Positions 9,014 to 16,666 are shown, counted from the first letter of the stretch. The stretch: DNA of 20,392 nt from an uncultured Bacilli bacterium (GCA_944358495.1 CALVRF010000015.1:1-20392), one strand, 5' to 3'. Program-made: numbers and translations. Notes: a model not told the origin generated them from the sequence alone.

Positions 9014-9086
9014 ACTATTTTTTAATAGTAAATTTTCGTAAATGTAACGACGAAAACTTCAAGTTTTGTTAACCAAAGCTTGAAGT
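9014..9086 (-). promoter_or_regulatory. Three-hairpin cluster between atpE and atpF
   Basis: Three inverted repeats follow one another in the atpE-atpF gap. In transcript order: an 8-bp stem that continues, after a single C-A mismatch, with four more pairs (9056-9068 with 9074-9086) and is then followed by TTTT; a 7-bp stem TTTTCGT/ACGAAAA (9033-9039 with 9050-9056); and a 6-bp stem ACTATT/AATAGT with a TTTT loop (9014-9019 with 9024-9029). The first two share a base or two, so they may be alternatives. Likely roles are partial termination, RNA processing or mRNA stabilisation that sets the c-subunit level against later genes. The structures are seen directly; the role is inferred. Confidence 0.65.
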
Positions 9087-9103
9087 CCCCATAGTTACTA
9101 ATT

Positions 9104-9325
9104 TTACACATTTCCCATAATCATTATAGCGATTACTAAACCATAAATCGCTGTTGCTTCTGCAAGAGCTGCACCTAATAATAGGATAGCTTGTATTTTT
9201 CCTGAGGCTTCAGGTTGTCTTGAAATAGCCTCAGCGGCTTTTCCAGTTGCGATACCAATACCGATACCAGCACCAAAACCAGTAAGTACGGCAATTCCGG
9301 CACCAATTAATCCTAACATTTCCAT
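9104..9325 (-). CDS. atpE: F1Fo ATP synthase subunit c
   Basis: 73-residue proteolipid of two membrane helices joined by the polar loop RQPEASGK. Helix 1 has the Gly-rich packing motif (GAGIGIGIATG, 18-28). Helix 2 carries the ion-binding carboxylate Glu56. The residues that mark Na+-binding c-rings (a Gln in helix 1 and Ser or Thr right after the Glu) are Ile and Ala here, so H+ coupling is the better guess. The ribosome site is GGTGGTGA. It is the only atp gene followed by a long gap, in keeping with the need for about ten copies per complex. Confidence 0.97.
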   Translation of the reverse strand: MEMLGLIGAGIAVLTGFGAGIGIGIATGKAAEAISRQPEASGKIQAILLLGAALAEATAIYGLVIAIMIMGNV

Positions 9326-9346
9326 TCTTTTTCACCACCTATCAAA

Positions 9347-9439
9347 TTATTCTTCTTCCTCTTTGACTTCTTCTGATATATATAATACAGTTAAAAGTAC
9401 AAAGATAAAAGTTTGTAACAATCCATCAAACAGATCAAA
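9347..9439 (-). pseudogene. atpB: In-frame C-terminal end of atpB after the TAG
   Basis: The atpB frame past TAG reads FDLFDGLLQTFIFVLLTVLY followed by ISEEVKEEEE and TAA at 9347-9349. This is the typical last helix of subunit a, including a Gln (codon 208) at the place of functional E. coli Gln252. Relatives often have Tyr just before FDLFDG, so TAT or TAC to TAG is a one-base change. With this end restored, the gap to atpE is 21 bases, normal for the operon. It has not decayed: no other stop or frameshift is present, which suggests a recent event, readthrough, or an error in the sequence. Confidence 0.9.
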
Positions 9440-10036
9440 CTAAAGACATGCTATACTCGGAACTGCCCACGGAAGATTTGCAAATAGTAACTCCATTAGA
9501 ATATAAGCTCCTAGGATGTTACCAAACAGTCGCATACTAAGCGATAATGGTTTTGTGATAAATTCCAATAAATTAAATGGGAATAAAAATGGTATTGGGC
9601 TAAACAATCGTTTTATAAAACCTTTAAGACCTTTATAATAAATACCAGCAGCCACTACAATGATAATAGTCATACCAGCCAAAGCTACCGGAATAGCAAA
9701 GTCTCTAGTTGGTGGAGCTATTAAACCATCAGATAAAGTAGACATAAATAAAGCTCCTAAGGTGTTGGCAATCGCTAAGAATAAAGCAACAGAGCCAACA
9801 TAAGGAGCAAAACTTTTTCCACGTTCACCTAAGAAGCTAGCCGTAAAATTTGTAATAGTCTCTACTACTATTTCGGCTGTATTTTGAAGGCCCGTAGGAA
9901 CCAGTTTCATTTTCCTTGTGGCAATAAGTGCCCATAATATAATAACGATCATTGCTATCCAAGACATTACAACAACATTGGTTATTGGAATGTCAAAATA
10001 AGGTATTTCCCATACCACATTTACATGATTTTCCAT
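9440..10036 (-). CDS. atpB: F1Fo ATP synthase subunit a, cut short by in-frame TAG
   Basis: 198 codons are read before TAG at 9440-9442; the family is usually about 220-250 residues in Firmicutes. Subunit a is the membrane stator that carries protons to and from the c-ring. The essential Arg is present (Arg169 in LSMRLFGN), as are about five membrane helices. The frame goes on unbroken after TAG for 30 codons and encodes the missing conserved last helix (see 9347-9439), so the gene has one nonsense codon rather than a natural end. The start follows GGTGAT, and the operon promoter lies at 10092-10120. The real product may be a truncated, probably inactive protein, a readthrough product, or the TAG may be a sequencing or assembly error. 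Confidence 0.9.
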   Translation of the reverse strand: MENHVNVVWEIPYFDIPITNVVVMSWIAMIVIILWALIATRKMKLVPTGLQNTAEIVVETITNFTASFLGERGKSFAPYVGSVALFLAIANTLGALFMSTLSDGLIAPPTRDFAIPVALAGMTIIIVVAAGIYYKGLKGFIKRLFSPIPFLFPFNLLEFITKPLSLSMRLFGNILGAYILMELLFANLPWAVPSIACL

Positions 10037-10091
10037 TTTATCACCACTTTATATTTTCAAGAATGTGCGAATTTATCACTCACACTACTAA

Positions 10092-10120
10092 AGTATATAT
10101 GATTTTTGCAAAAAAATCAA
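10092..10120 (-). promoter_or_regulatory. Promoter of the atp operon
   Basis: On the minus strand TTGATT (complement of 10115-10120), a 17-nt spacer and TATACT (complement of 10092-10097). It lies between the terminator of the upstream gene and atpB, leaving a leader of about 50 nt. Confidence 0.75.
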
Positions 10121-10153
10121 TACCCTTGTGAAAATAATGTGAACAGGTCTAAG

Positions 10154-10187
10154 AAAAAAGAATTTATTAATAACCTATAAATTCTTT
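10154..10187 (-). terminator. Terminator of the PDZ-protease gene
   Basis: Perfect 11-bp stem (10157-10167 with 10177-10187), 9-nt loop, and a run of T on the minus strand (A run from 10154). The stop codon (10175-10177) lies in the hairpin. It separates this gene from the atp operon. Confidence 0.85.
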
Positions 10188-11185
10188 AAATAGTTTAAGG
10201 CTTCTTCAAATGTTTCTACTGGAACTAAATCAATATCATAACCCTTTTCTTCCTTTAGTTTTTTAGCTTCATTATAATTATTGCCTTTAGGCACCAAAAA
10301 TATATCCGCATCCTCCTTAACCGCACCCATCAATTTATATTTAACTCCGCTTATTTCACCTACCGTTCCATCTCGGCTCATAGTTCCTGTTCCAATAACC
10401 TTTTTACCATTAGTCAAATCCATTTCATTAAGATAACTATAAATAGTTAATGTCATCATTAAGCCACCTGATGAACCCGACTCTTTATCATCAAAAACTA
10501 AATCAACATGATGACTAGATTCGATGTCTAAAGTTTCGGTAATAATCACACCAACTTTTGGCACTCCATTCACATTGATTAATGTAGCCACAACATCTTT
10601 TTCTTTTTTATCTCTAATTACTGTAAATTGAACCTGTTCTCCTACTTGTTTATCACTAATTAAATCATATAAATCTTGTTTTTCAGTTATTTTATTTCCA
10701 TCTACGGCAATAATTTCATCACCAACTTCTAAAGAAGTTTTGGCCAAATCATCAACATAAGTCACATAAACCTTATTATTCGTCGTTTGATAATCAATAT
10801 CCGAATATTCATAAGCTACCAATAAAGAAATATCGTTTGATTCTTCTAAAAGCATTTGATTACGATACATCTCATCTTCAATGCTTTCACTACCAACCGT
10901 AACCTCTTCTTCCTTTTCAATATCCCAGTCCGGATTAATCATCGCATAAAGAAGTAAAGGAATAGTCCCTTGAATTTCTGAAACATAGGCCATATTTAAT
11001 GAACCACTCATCTCAAAATCCGTATTAACTTTAATTTTTTCCGATGTATCAATCGCTCCACCCGGAGCCGAAATATAATAAGGTAATCTAACAGTAACTA
11101 CCAATATTAAAATAATAAAAACTAATAAAGCTTTATAATTTTCTTTAATGTAATCTTTTACTTTTTCATATACTTTATTAATCAT
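10175..11185 (-). CDS. PDZ-domain Lon-like membrane protease (YlbL/SepM family)
   Basis: 336 residues: one N-terminal membrane anchor (about 18-36, followed by LPYYISAPGG, usual in this family), a PDZ domain (about 140-205) and a C-terminal S16/Lon-type peptidase domain. The Ser-Lys dyad is visible: Ser239 in GSSGGL and Lys284 in SGVKYKLMGA. The protease domain faces outward in known relatives; Streptococcus SepM matures a competence peptide and Bacillus YlbL has been tied to regulated proteolysis. The substrate here is unknown. AAAGGAA precedes the ATG, and it ends in TAG inside its terminator. It sits beside a divergent ylbJ-like gene, as in Bacillus, where ylbJ and ylbL are close. Confidence 0.93.
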   Translation of the reverse strand: MINKVYEKVKDYIKENYKALLVFIILILVVTVRLPYYISAPGGAIDTSEKIKVNTDFEMSGSLNMAYVSEIQGTIPLLLYAMINPDWDIEKEEEVTVGSESIEDEMYRNQMLLEESNDISLLVAYEYSDIDYQTTNNKVYVTYVDDLAKTSLEVGDEIIAVDGNKITEKQDLYDLISDKQVGEQVQFTVIRDKKEKDVVATLINVNGVPKVGVIITETLDIESSHHVDLVFDDKESGSSGGLMMTLTIYSYLNEMDLTNGKKVIGTGTMSRDGTVGEISGVKYKLMGAVKEDADIFLVPKGNNYNEAKKLKEEKGYDIDLVPVETFEEALNYLKNL

Positions 11186-11231
11186 ATGTAGTTCCTTTCT
11201 ATTAACAAGATATACAAATTAGGTGAAATTT

Positions 11232-12209
11232 ATGAGAAAATGGATAAGCACTATCATCATAATTATATTAATATTTATTTGTTTTGAAGTTTTAACCGCA
11301 AGAGAAACCATTTTAAATTCAGTTTCTTTTTCGTTAACCATTTGGAAAAACAATATTTTCCCATCTCTATTTCCCTTTTTTGTCCTATCGGAAATTATGA
11401 TTAAATATGGTATGACTGAATTTGTTGGAAATCTTTTAAAACCATTTATGAATAAACTTTTTAAAATAAAAAGTACAGCTGCTTTCGTCTTTGTCATGAG
11501 CATTTTATCCGGTAATCCAGCCAACGCCAAATACACTAGAGAATTATACTTAAATAAAGATTTAAATAAAAACGAAGCCACTAAAATACTTTGTTTTTCG
11601 TGTTTTGCCAATCCCTTATTTATTTTAGGAACTGTCTCTTTACTTTTCCTTAATAATAAAGAAGTGGGATTACTTCTTTTATTGTGCCATTACACCGGTA
11701 ATATTATTATTGGCCTGCTTCTAAGAAACTACTATCCTAGCCCCAAAGAAAAAGAAAAAGTTAGTTTAATCAAAGCCATCAATGCCATGCACCAAAAAAG
11801 ACTCAAAAACAAAGAAAGCTTTGGCGAAATCATCACTAACTCCATTCTTCATAGTATTGATACCCTTTTATTAATCTTAGGGGTCATGACCATGTGTTTA
11901 GTCATTACCACCATTATCGATAACAATTTAAACTTAAATAGTGTTCTTCAAAGCTTATTAAATGGTGGTGTGGAAATGACCCAAGGTTTAAAATATATCA
12001 GTATGGAAGATATCCCATTAAAATTAAAATGCGTTTTATCTGTTATGATATTATCATTTGGCGGTTTAAGTGTTCATATGCAAATAGTAAGTATTTTAAG
12101 TGACACCAAAATTAAATACTTACCATTTTTACTTTCCCGTATCCTGCACAGCATCATTTCCGGACTTTTATTATTTATTTTCTTTGATGCTTGGATTGAT
12201 TTATTTTAA
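11232..12209 (+). CDS. ylbJ: YlbJ-like integral membrane protein (nucleoside-recognition/Gate domain)
   Basis: 325 residues with about eight hydrophobic helices. Conserved parts of the YlbJ family are visible: an N-terminal IFPSLFPFFVLSE segment, SGNPANAK at 93-100 and FANPLFILG at about 125-133. In Bacillus YlbJ is a sporulation membrane protein; its transport role is not settled. I chose ATG at 11232, five bases after AGGTGA, over the in-frame GTG at 11223, which lies inside that ribosome site. It is divergent from the PDZ protease with only about 46 bp between starts, so promoters must overlap the genes. Its stop interlocks with that of the convergent prepilin gene (TTAA, 12206-12209). Confidence 0.85.
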   Translation: MRKWISTIIIIILIFICFEVLTARETILNSVSFSLTIWKNNIFPSLFPFFVLSEIMIKYGMTEFVGNLLKPFMNKLFKIKSTAAFVFVMSILSGNPANAKYTRELYLNKDLNKNEATKILCFSCFANPLFILGTVSLLFLNNKEVGLLLLLCHYTGNIIIGLLLRNYYPSPKEKEKVSLIKAINAMHQKRLKNKESFGEIITNSILHSIDTLLLILGVMTMCLVITTIIDNNLNLNSVLQSLLNGGVEMTQGLKYISMEDIPLKLKCVLSVMILSFGGLSVHMQIVSILSDTKIKYLPFLLSRILHSIISGLLLFIFFDAWIDLF

Positions 12210-12679
12210 GCTATATATGGATAAACATAATTGAAAATAATATCATCATTTAAATCAGCACTTCTCACTATATAACTAATTTTAAAATAAGAATTAATAC
12301 CAGCAGTTCCCGTGTTAACAGGGCCAACTTTAGTCAAACTTACCGACTGCAAATCGGCCTTTTCTGGATATTCAAACTTTTGACTACCAACTGTTACCGT
12401 ATTGCCAGATACTGAAACCGTTAAACTACCTTCTGTATGCGTAATTGTACATCTTGTACTCGTACAACTCCCACCAGTTATAATTTTATCATCAAGATTA
12501 TTATGTATCGCATTAACGACTAAAGCATTTTCGTTAATAGATGCCGTTCTCACTGACTCATTTAAATATAAATTACGAAGTTCCAATACAATTTCAAAAA
12601 GAAAGACGACAATAATCATTGTTAAAATAAATGAGGCTAATAATTCAACAACCGTAAAACCTTTATTATTTAGTTTCAT
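12206..12679 (-). CDS. Prepilin-like protein (type IV pilin/pseudopilin)
   Basis: 157 residues with a class III (type IV prepilin) leader: a short basic start MKLNNKG, cleavage expected between Gly7 and Phe8, the conserved Glu at +5 (GFTVVELL) and a long hydrophobic helix to about residue 34. The soluble part has one close Cys pair (72 and 77) that may form a disulfide. It would be processed by a prepilin peptidase, not seen in the window. It overlaps the end of the next prepilin gene by four bases (ATGA), so the two are translationally coupled. Whether it is a major pilin or a minor pseudopilin cannot be told. Confidence 0.85.
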   Translation of the reverse strand: MKLNNKGFTVVELLASFILTMIIVVFLFEIVLELRNLYLNESVRTASINENALVVNAIHNNLDDKIITGGSCTSTRCTITHTEGSLTVSVSGNTVTVGSQKFEYPEKADLQSVSLTKVGPVNTGTAGINSYFKISYIVRSADLNDDIIFNYVYPYIA

Positions 12680-13239
12680 ATTAGCTCACCTACTTTACCA
12701 TTAAATGCCACCTCACTGTCCACACCAAAAACAATAGTCGCCAAAGTACCATCCTTGTATTCGGCAATCAATCTATTTTGGTTAGAGACATTGTCCAAAC
12801 GATTAACTAAATTACGAATTTGCTCAGAAATATTAGAATCATCGTTATTATTAACATATTCTTTTAATTCCGTTAAATCTGAACTAGTAAAAAGCACTGT
12901 TTCAAAATTACCCGCACTCATTAACTGGCCGCAAAAACCAGCCAAATCACCAATTCCTAACGAAGTATTACAACTTCCATTATAAACCACTAAATAAGGT
13001 TTACTAGAATCATGTAGTTGTTTAACTAAGGAATTAGAACTATTTTGGTACTGAGAAATATATGTTTCTACCGCTTCTAAATTATATATCCCCTCAACCG
13101 AGTTATAATTATAACTATTATTATAACTAACCACTAAATTTCTAAACTGAATAAATAGTGCCACTAAAACGGTTAATGTAAAGGTAGCCACAACAATCGT
13201 TTCAACTAATAAAAAACCCTTATTATTCAATTTTCTCAT
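12676..13239 (-). CDS. Prepilin-like protein, second of the pair
   Basis: 187 residues with the same N-terminal design as its neighbour: MRKLNNKG, then Phe at +1 and Glu at +5 (GFLLVETI), and a hydrophobic helix to about residue 31. The outer domain is Asn- and Ser-rich with Cys90 and Cys103. It is the first gene of a two-gene unit. The promoter must lie in 13240-13310, where an AT-rich palindrome (13278-13287) could serve both directions. AAAGGAG lies before the ATG. It ends in TGA inside the next start, which confirms TGA as a stop codon. It is likely a minor pilin or pseudopilin of the machine powered by the divergent ATPase. Confidence 0.85.
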   Translation of the reverse strand: MRKLNNKGFLLVETIVVATFTLTVLVALFIQFRNLVVSYNNSYNYNSVEGIYNLEAVETYISQYQNSSNSLVKQLHDSSKPYLVVYNGSCNTSLGIGDLAGFCGQLMSAGNFETVLFTSSDLTELKEYVNNNDDSNISEQIRNLVNRLDNVSNQNRLIAEYKDGTLATIVFGVDSEVAFNGKVGELI

Positions 13240-13257
13240 TTTTATGCTCCTTTTAAA

Positions 13258-13286
13258 TTGTATTTATTCTAAAACTATTATATAAT
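13258..13286 (+). promoter_or_regulatory. Promoter of the secretion/pilus ATPase gene
   Basis: TTGTAT (13258-13263), 17-nt spacer and TATAAT (13281-13286). The -10 lies inside the palindrome ATTATATAAT (13278-13287), which offers another TATAAT (complement of 13278-13283) to the divergent prepilin genes, so the two units may share control. Confidence 0.6.
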
Positions 13287-13341
13287 ATATCTAGGATAAA
13301 TGCTAGTCCTTAAATAAAAGAAAAATAAGAGGAGGAAACAA

Positions 13342-14682
13342 ATGTTAAGAAATTTTGACTTTCAAAATACCCCGATTGTTGATATAGTAAATGATATTTT
13401 AGTGGACGCATCTAAGCGCGGGGCCTCAGATATCCACTTCGACCCTTACGAGGATTTTTTACTAGCCCGTATTCGTATCGACGGCGAACTGGTAGAATAT
13501 ACTAAAGTTCCTAATTCCGTTCGCGATTATTTAATCACTAGAATTAAAACTATTTCTAAAATGAACATCACTGAATCCCGCAGACCCCAAGACGGAGCCA
13601 TAAAAGCTACTTTACAAGGCATTAATCTTGACCTACGTGTCTCTTCATTACCTGTTATTAATGGCGAAAAAGTTGTTATTCGTATTCTTGACTATTCTAT
13701 GAGTTTAGCCGGAATTGACCAATTAGGTTTTAGTGAAGAAAATTACCACAAATTGTTAGAAATGATTTCTGTACCTAATGGAATTATATTAGTTACCGGA
13801 GCCACCGGTACTGGTAAATCAACTACCGTCTACTCAATTTTACAATTCTTAAATAGAAGCACAACTAATGTCATAACCGTTGAAGACCCGATTGAAATGG
13901 ATATTGCCGGTATTAACCAAGTTCAAGTAAACAGCCAAATCGGCCTTACTTTCGCTTCAGCATTACGTTCAATTCTTCGTCAAGATCCCAATATTATCAT
14001 GATCGGAGAAATCCGTGACACTGAAACTGCTAAAATTGCCGTCAGAGCTTCTATCACTGGACATTTAGTACTTTCAACAGTTCACACCAACAATTCATTA
14101 AATACAATCGAGCGTTTAATCGATATGGAAGTGCCAAAATATTTATTAGCCTCTGCCCTAGAAGGCATTATTTCTCAAAAATTAGCCCGTAAACTTTGTC
14201 CAAACTGTCGTACTAAAAGACCAACAACCAACTATGAAAAAGCTATCTTTAAAACAGTTTTAAATAAAGAAGTTAATGAAATTTACGAAGCTGAAGGCTG
14301 TGAACAATGTAATAGCGGTTTCAAAGGCCGTATTGCCATTCAAGAAGTCTTACGTATTAATCAACAAATTCGTGATGCTTTAAGTGAAGATGTTGGCAAA
14401 GAAAAGTTACGAGAAATGGTTTATAATGCTGGCGTTACTACTATGTTACAAGATGGTTTGAACAAAGTCACTGAAGGTTTAACTACTTTTAGTGAAATCA
14501 TCAAATTAATCGCCTTAGATGATGATGAAATGATTAATGAAAACAATGATTTAAAAACAGCAATTTTAATGTCTAAACAAGCCTTAGCTACAGAAGAACA
14601 ACAAGTAAGTAATCAAGAATTCTTAGGCCAACGCGAAAGCCATAGTAATGAAAATGCTAGTATTCAAAATTTGCAATATTAA
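13342..14682 (+). CDS. GspE/PilB/ComGA-type assembly ATPase
   Basis: 446-residue hexameric-type ATPase that drives type IV pilus or type II-like pseudopilus assembly from the cytosolic side. Visible: the N2-like start with the SDIHFDP motif at about 29-35, Walker A GATGTGKST (153-161), Asp box VITVEDPIE, Walker B IIMIGEIRD (218-226), His box STVHTN, and a tetracysteine zinc site (Cys286, Cys289, Cys320, Cys323) as in GspE and PilB. It lacks the extra N-terminal domain of long PilB proteins, like ComGA, but has an added polar Gln/Asn-rich tail of about 50 residues. Strong AGGAGG ribosome site. It is divergent from two prepilin genes; no inner-membrane platform or prepilin peptidase gene is in the window. 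Confidence 0.93.
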   Translation: MLRNFDFQNTPIVDIVNDILVDASKRGASDIHFDPYEDFLLARIRIDGELVEYTKVPNSVRDYLITRIKTISKMNITESRRPQDGAIKATLQGINLDLRVSSLPVINGEKVVIRILDYSMSLAGIDQLGFSEENYHKLLEMISVPNGIILVTGATGTGKSTTVYSILQFLNRSTTNVITVEDPIEMDIAGINQVQVNSQIGLTFASALRSILRQDPNIIMIGEIRDTETAKIAVRASITGHLVLSTVHTNNSLNTIERLIDMEVPKYLLASALEGIISQKLARKLCPNCRTKRPTTNYEKAIFKTVLNKEVNEIYEAEGCEQCNSGFKGRIAIQEVLRINQQIRDALSEDVGKEKLREMVYNAGVTTMLQDGLNKVTEGLTTFSEIIKLIALDDDEMINENNDLKTAILMSKQALATEEQQVSNQEFLGQRESHSNENASIQNLQY

Positions 14683-14715
14683 AATCTTTAGCCTTAAAAA
14701 CTAAAGATTTTTTTT
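14681..14715. terminator. Terminator between convergent genes
   Basis: Ten-bp stem (14682-14691 with 14701-14710), 9-nt loop and eight T on the plus strand (14708-14715). It ends the ATPase gene; the A run at 14681-14684 gives a weaker T run on the minus strand for the amidoligase gene, whose TAG stop (14701-14703) lies in the stem. Confidence 0.85.
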
Positions 14716-15639
14716 ATAAAAAGTTTTCGCCTTTTGTAAACCATATCCCGGTTTTACTGGTTCTTTAATACATTGCCTTAAAAAGTATAATTTATCTAAT
14801 TCGTTATCAAAAATTAAATCAGCAAATTCTAAAAGATCTTCAAGGGATGTATTCAAATAATTTTCAACATGTGGATTAAAATTTAAGTGTTTAAGTTCCC
14901 TAAACTTTCTAGTAATCAAATCATCATCATATTCATCCGATAACACATAAGAAAATACATGAGTATAAACATTAACAAAATTTTGGATAATTGCCAAATT
15001 CAAACTACCATTCGCCATTCTAAATTCAATTGTTTCTTTACTTCCCAATAAATTAGTTAATCTAAGTCCTTTAAAATAAGTGAAATTAAGGAATGGTAAT
15101 AACTTATCATTAACTAATTCATGATAAGCTTTCCTTCCAAACAATCGCCAAATATCATAAGCCATAGGTAAAGCTCCACGATCATATATTTGAGTTCGAT
15201 AATTTACATATTCACCAGTTCCAAATAAATATAACACACTTTCATAAACTGCATAAAACTTCAGTAAATTATATAAATCATACTTATCTTGCAAAAAATC
15301 TTCAGAAGATAAATGAATATGTAATCCCGTATGTTCTCCAGGGTTAAGACCATTTTCTGAAAAAAAATTACAAACTTCTAACAATTCATCCCATTTACTA
15401 TCACTAAACGTCAAAATTGGCGAACTTATCTCAGCTCCATTGGGCACTGTCAAATCAGATTTTAAAAGCCATGCATCTTTATTAGTATTAACACTTAAAC
15501 ATTCAGGCTTACTTACTTTATAAAGTTCCGATAATATATCACGTCCTTCAGCTTCGATTTCAATCCCAAACTTTATATTCTTAGGAACAGTTAAATCAAA
15601 ACGAATTGGTAACAAAACTTTCTCAATTTTCTTTAGCAT
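14701..15639 (-). CDS. Amidoligase-family protein (paralog A)
   Basis: 312 residues matching the amidoligase family (COOH-NH2 ligase, glutamine-synthetase/GCS-like fold). Signature parts in order: FGIEIE with Glu27 and Glu29, GAEISSPIL (68-76), GLHIHL with His107 and His109, and EFRMANGSL (205-213). Enzymes with this fold join a carboxylate to an amine with ATP. Family members were predicted from genome context to make peptide or cell-wall amide bonds, but few have been tested. It starts three bases after paralog B, with its GAGGT site overlapping B's stop codon, so the two are coupled. No membrane helix. The acceptor and donor substrates are unknown. Confidence 0.8.
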   Translation of the reverse strand: MLKKIEKVLLPIRFDLTVPKNIKFGIEIEAEGRDILSELYKVSKPECLSVNTNKDAWLLKSDLTVPNGAEISSPILTFSDSKWDELLEVCNFFSENGLNPGEHTGLHIHLSSEDFLQDKYDLYNLLKFYAVYESVLYLFGTGEYVNYRTQIYDRGALPMAYDIWRLFGRKAYHELVNDKLLPFLNFTYFKGLRLTNLLGSKETIEFRMANGSLNLAIIQNFVNVYTHVFSYVLSDEYDDDLITRKFRELKHLNFNPHVENYLNTSLEDLLEFADLIFDNELDKLYFLRQCIKEPVKPGYGLQKAKTFYKKNL

Positions 15640-15642
15640 AAA

Positions 15643-16644
15643 CTACCTCACAAATGGCGCCGATTTTTCCAATTGGTAACCATTAATAATCTCTTCCGAT
15701 GCTATTTTACCATCTTTTAAATACTGTCTTAAAAAATAAAGTTTATCTAATTCATCAGTAAACACAATATCTGCTAATTCTAATGCCCTATCAAAATCTA
15801 AAACCTTATTATACTCTCTCACTATCGCCCTATCATTAAATGGAAATGATAAATTAGATAAATAATAATCGATTAATTCTTCATCATAATTATTGACAGC
15901 CATTAACAAATGTGCAAAAAAGTTAACATTATTTTGCCAAATAGGTAACGAAAGTGTTCCGTTAGGTACTCTAAATTCTAATGTATCATTGCCACTAATT
16001 AAATTAGACAAATTTAATCCATTATATTTAAAAGGAATCATCAGCGTACCAACATTACCATCAAAACATAATTTACTAATAATATCTTCATCACTGCCGG
16101 TAAAATCTTTAACTTTTTTAGCAATCGGTTTAGCATAGCTAGTTGCCCCTGCTCTAATATTTAAAAATTCACCAGCGGCAAACCTAAAAATAATTGGTTC
16201 AAAAGCTGCATACAGTTTAACCAGTTTAACTAAATCGCCTTCCTTTAAAATATCATGTCCTAGATGAATATGTCCAGCAGTGTGGTAAGTAATTTGGGCA
16301 TCACCTGTATATTTTATAAATTCCTCAACCGTACTTTTTAAATTTTGCCAGCAATCCTCCAAATTAATAAGAATCGGCGAAATTAATTCTCCCCCAACAA
16401 CCATATCGTCATAATCTTCATAAGCCACAATATAATCCATATCTTTTTTCATCACTCTATTACGTAAGTCAACTATATTGTCACAATACTGAGCCGGGTA
16501 ATAGAGATGTTTTGTTAAAACTTCTACTTCCACGCCAAAAGTTATATCACTATCAAAGGTAACTTTATCTCGGTATCCCAAATAATATTTTGATAAATAA
16601 TTCAAAAGCTCTTGTTTCATAGATTTACCCAAATAACTATTCAT
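15643..16644 (-). CDS. Amidoligase-family protein (paralog B)
   Basis: 333 residues, same family as its neighbour and aligned along its whole length. FGVEVE has Glu39 and Glu41, followed by GGELISPIL (about 84-92), GHIHL with His125 and His127, and LEFRVPNGTL (about 222-231). Both proteins share the C-terminal LDKLYFLRQ segment. An ATG at 16650 also exists, but AAGGAGT (16652-16658) is only about two bases from it and about eight from ATG 16644, so I start at 16644. It is first in a two-gene operon with a good promoter at 16667-16694 and ends in TAG. The two genes have diverged enough to suggest different substrates or a heteromeric enzyme (inference). Confidence 0.8.
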   Translation of the reverse strand: MNSYLGKSMKQELLNYLSKYYLGYRDKVTFDSDITFGVEVEVLTKHLYYPAQYCDNIVDLRNRVMKKDMDYIVAYEDYDDMVVGGELISPILINLEDCWQNLKSTVEEFIKYTGDAQITYHTAGHIHLGHDILKEGDLVKLVKLYAAFEPIIFRFAAGEFLNIRAGATSYAKPIAKKVKDFTGSDEDIISKLCFDGNVGTLMIPFKYNGLNLSNLISGNDTLEFRVPNGTLSLPIWQNNVNFFAHLLMAVNNYDEELIDYYLSNLSFPFNDRAIVREYNKVLDFDRALELADIVFTDELDKLYFLRQYLKDGKIASEEIINGYQLEKSAPFVR

Positions 16645-16666
16645 ATACATTACTCCTTGGTGTAAT

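Noticed and set aside
9440..9442. TAG reassigned to an amino acid genome-wide
   Set aside because: TAG ends at least seven other genes here at lengths normal for their families, several with the next gene or a terminator right behind. Only local readthrough, mutation or error remains.
10037..10091. Riboswitch or attenuator in the atp leader
   Set aside because: Only a weak 4-bp stem was seen and no T run; a plain leader is enough.
11223..11231. GTG start of the ylbJ-like gene
   Set aside because: The GTG is part of the AGGTGA ribosome site that serves ATG 11232; nothing upstream could serve GTG.
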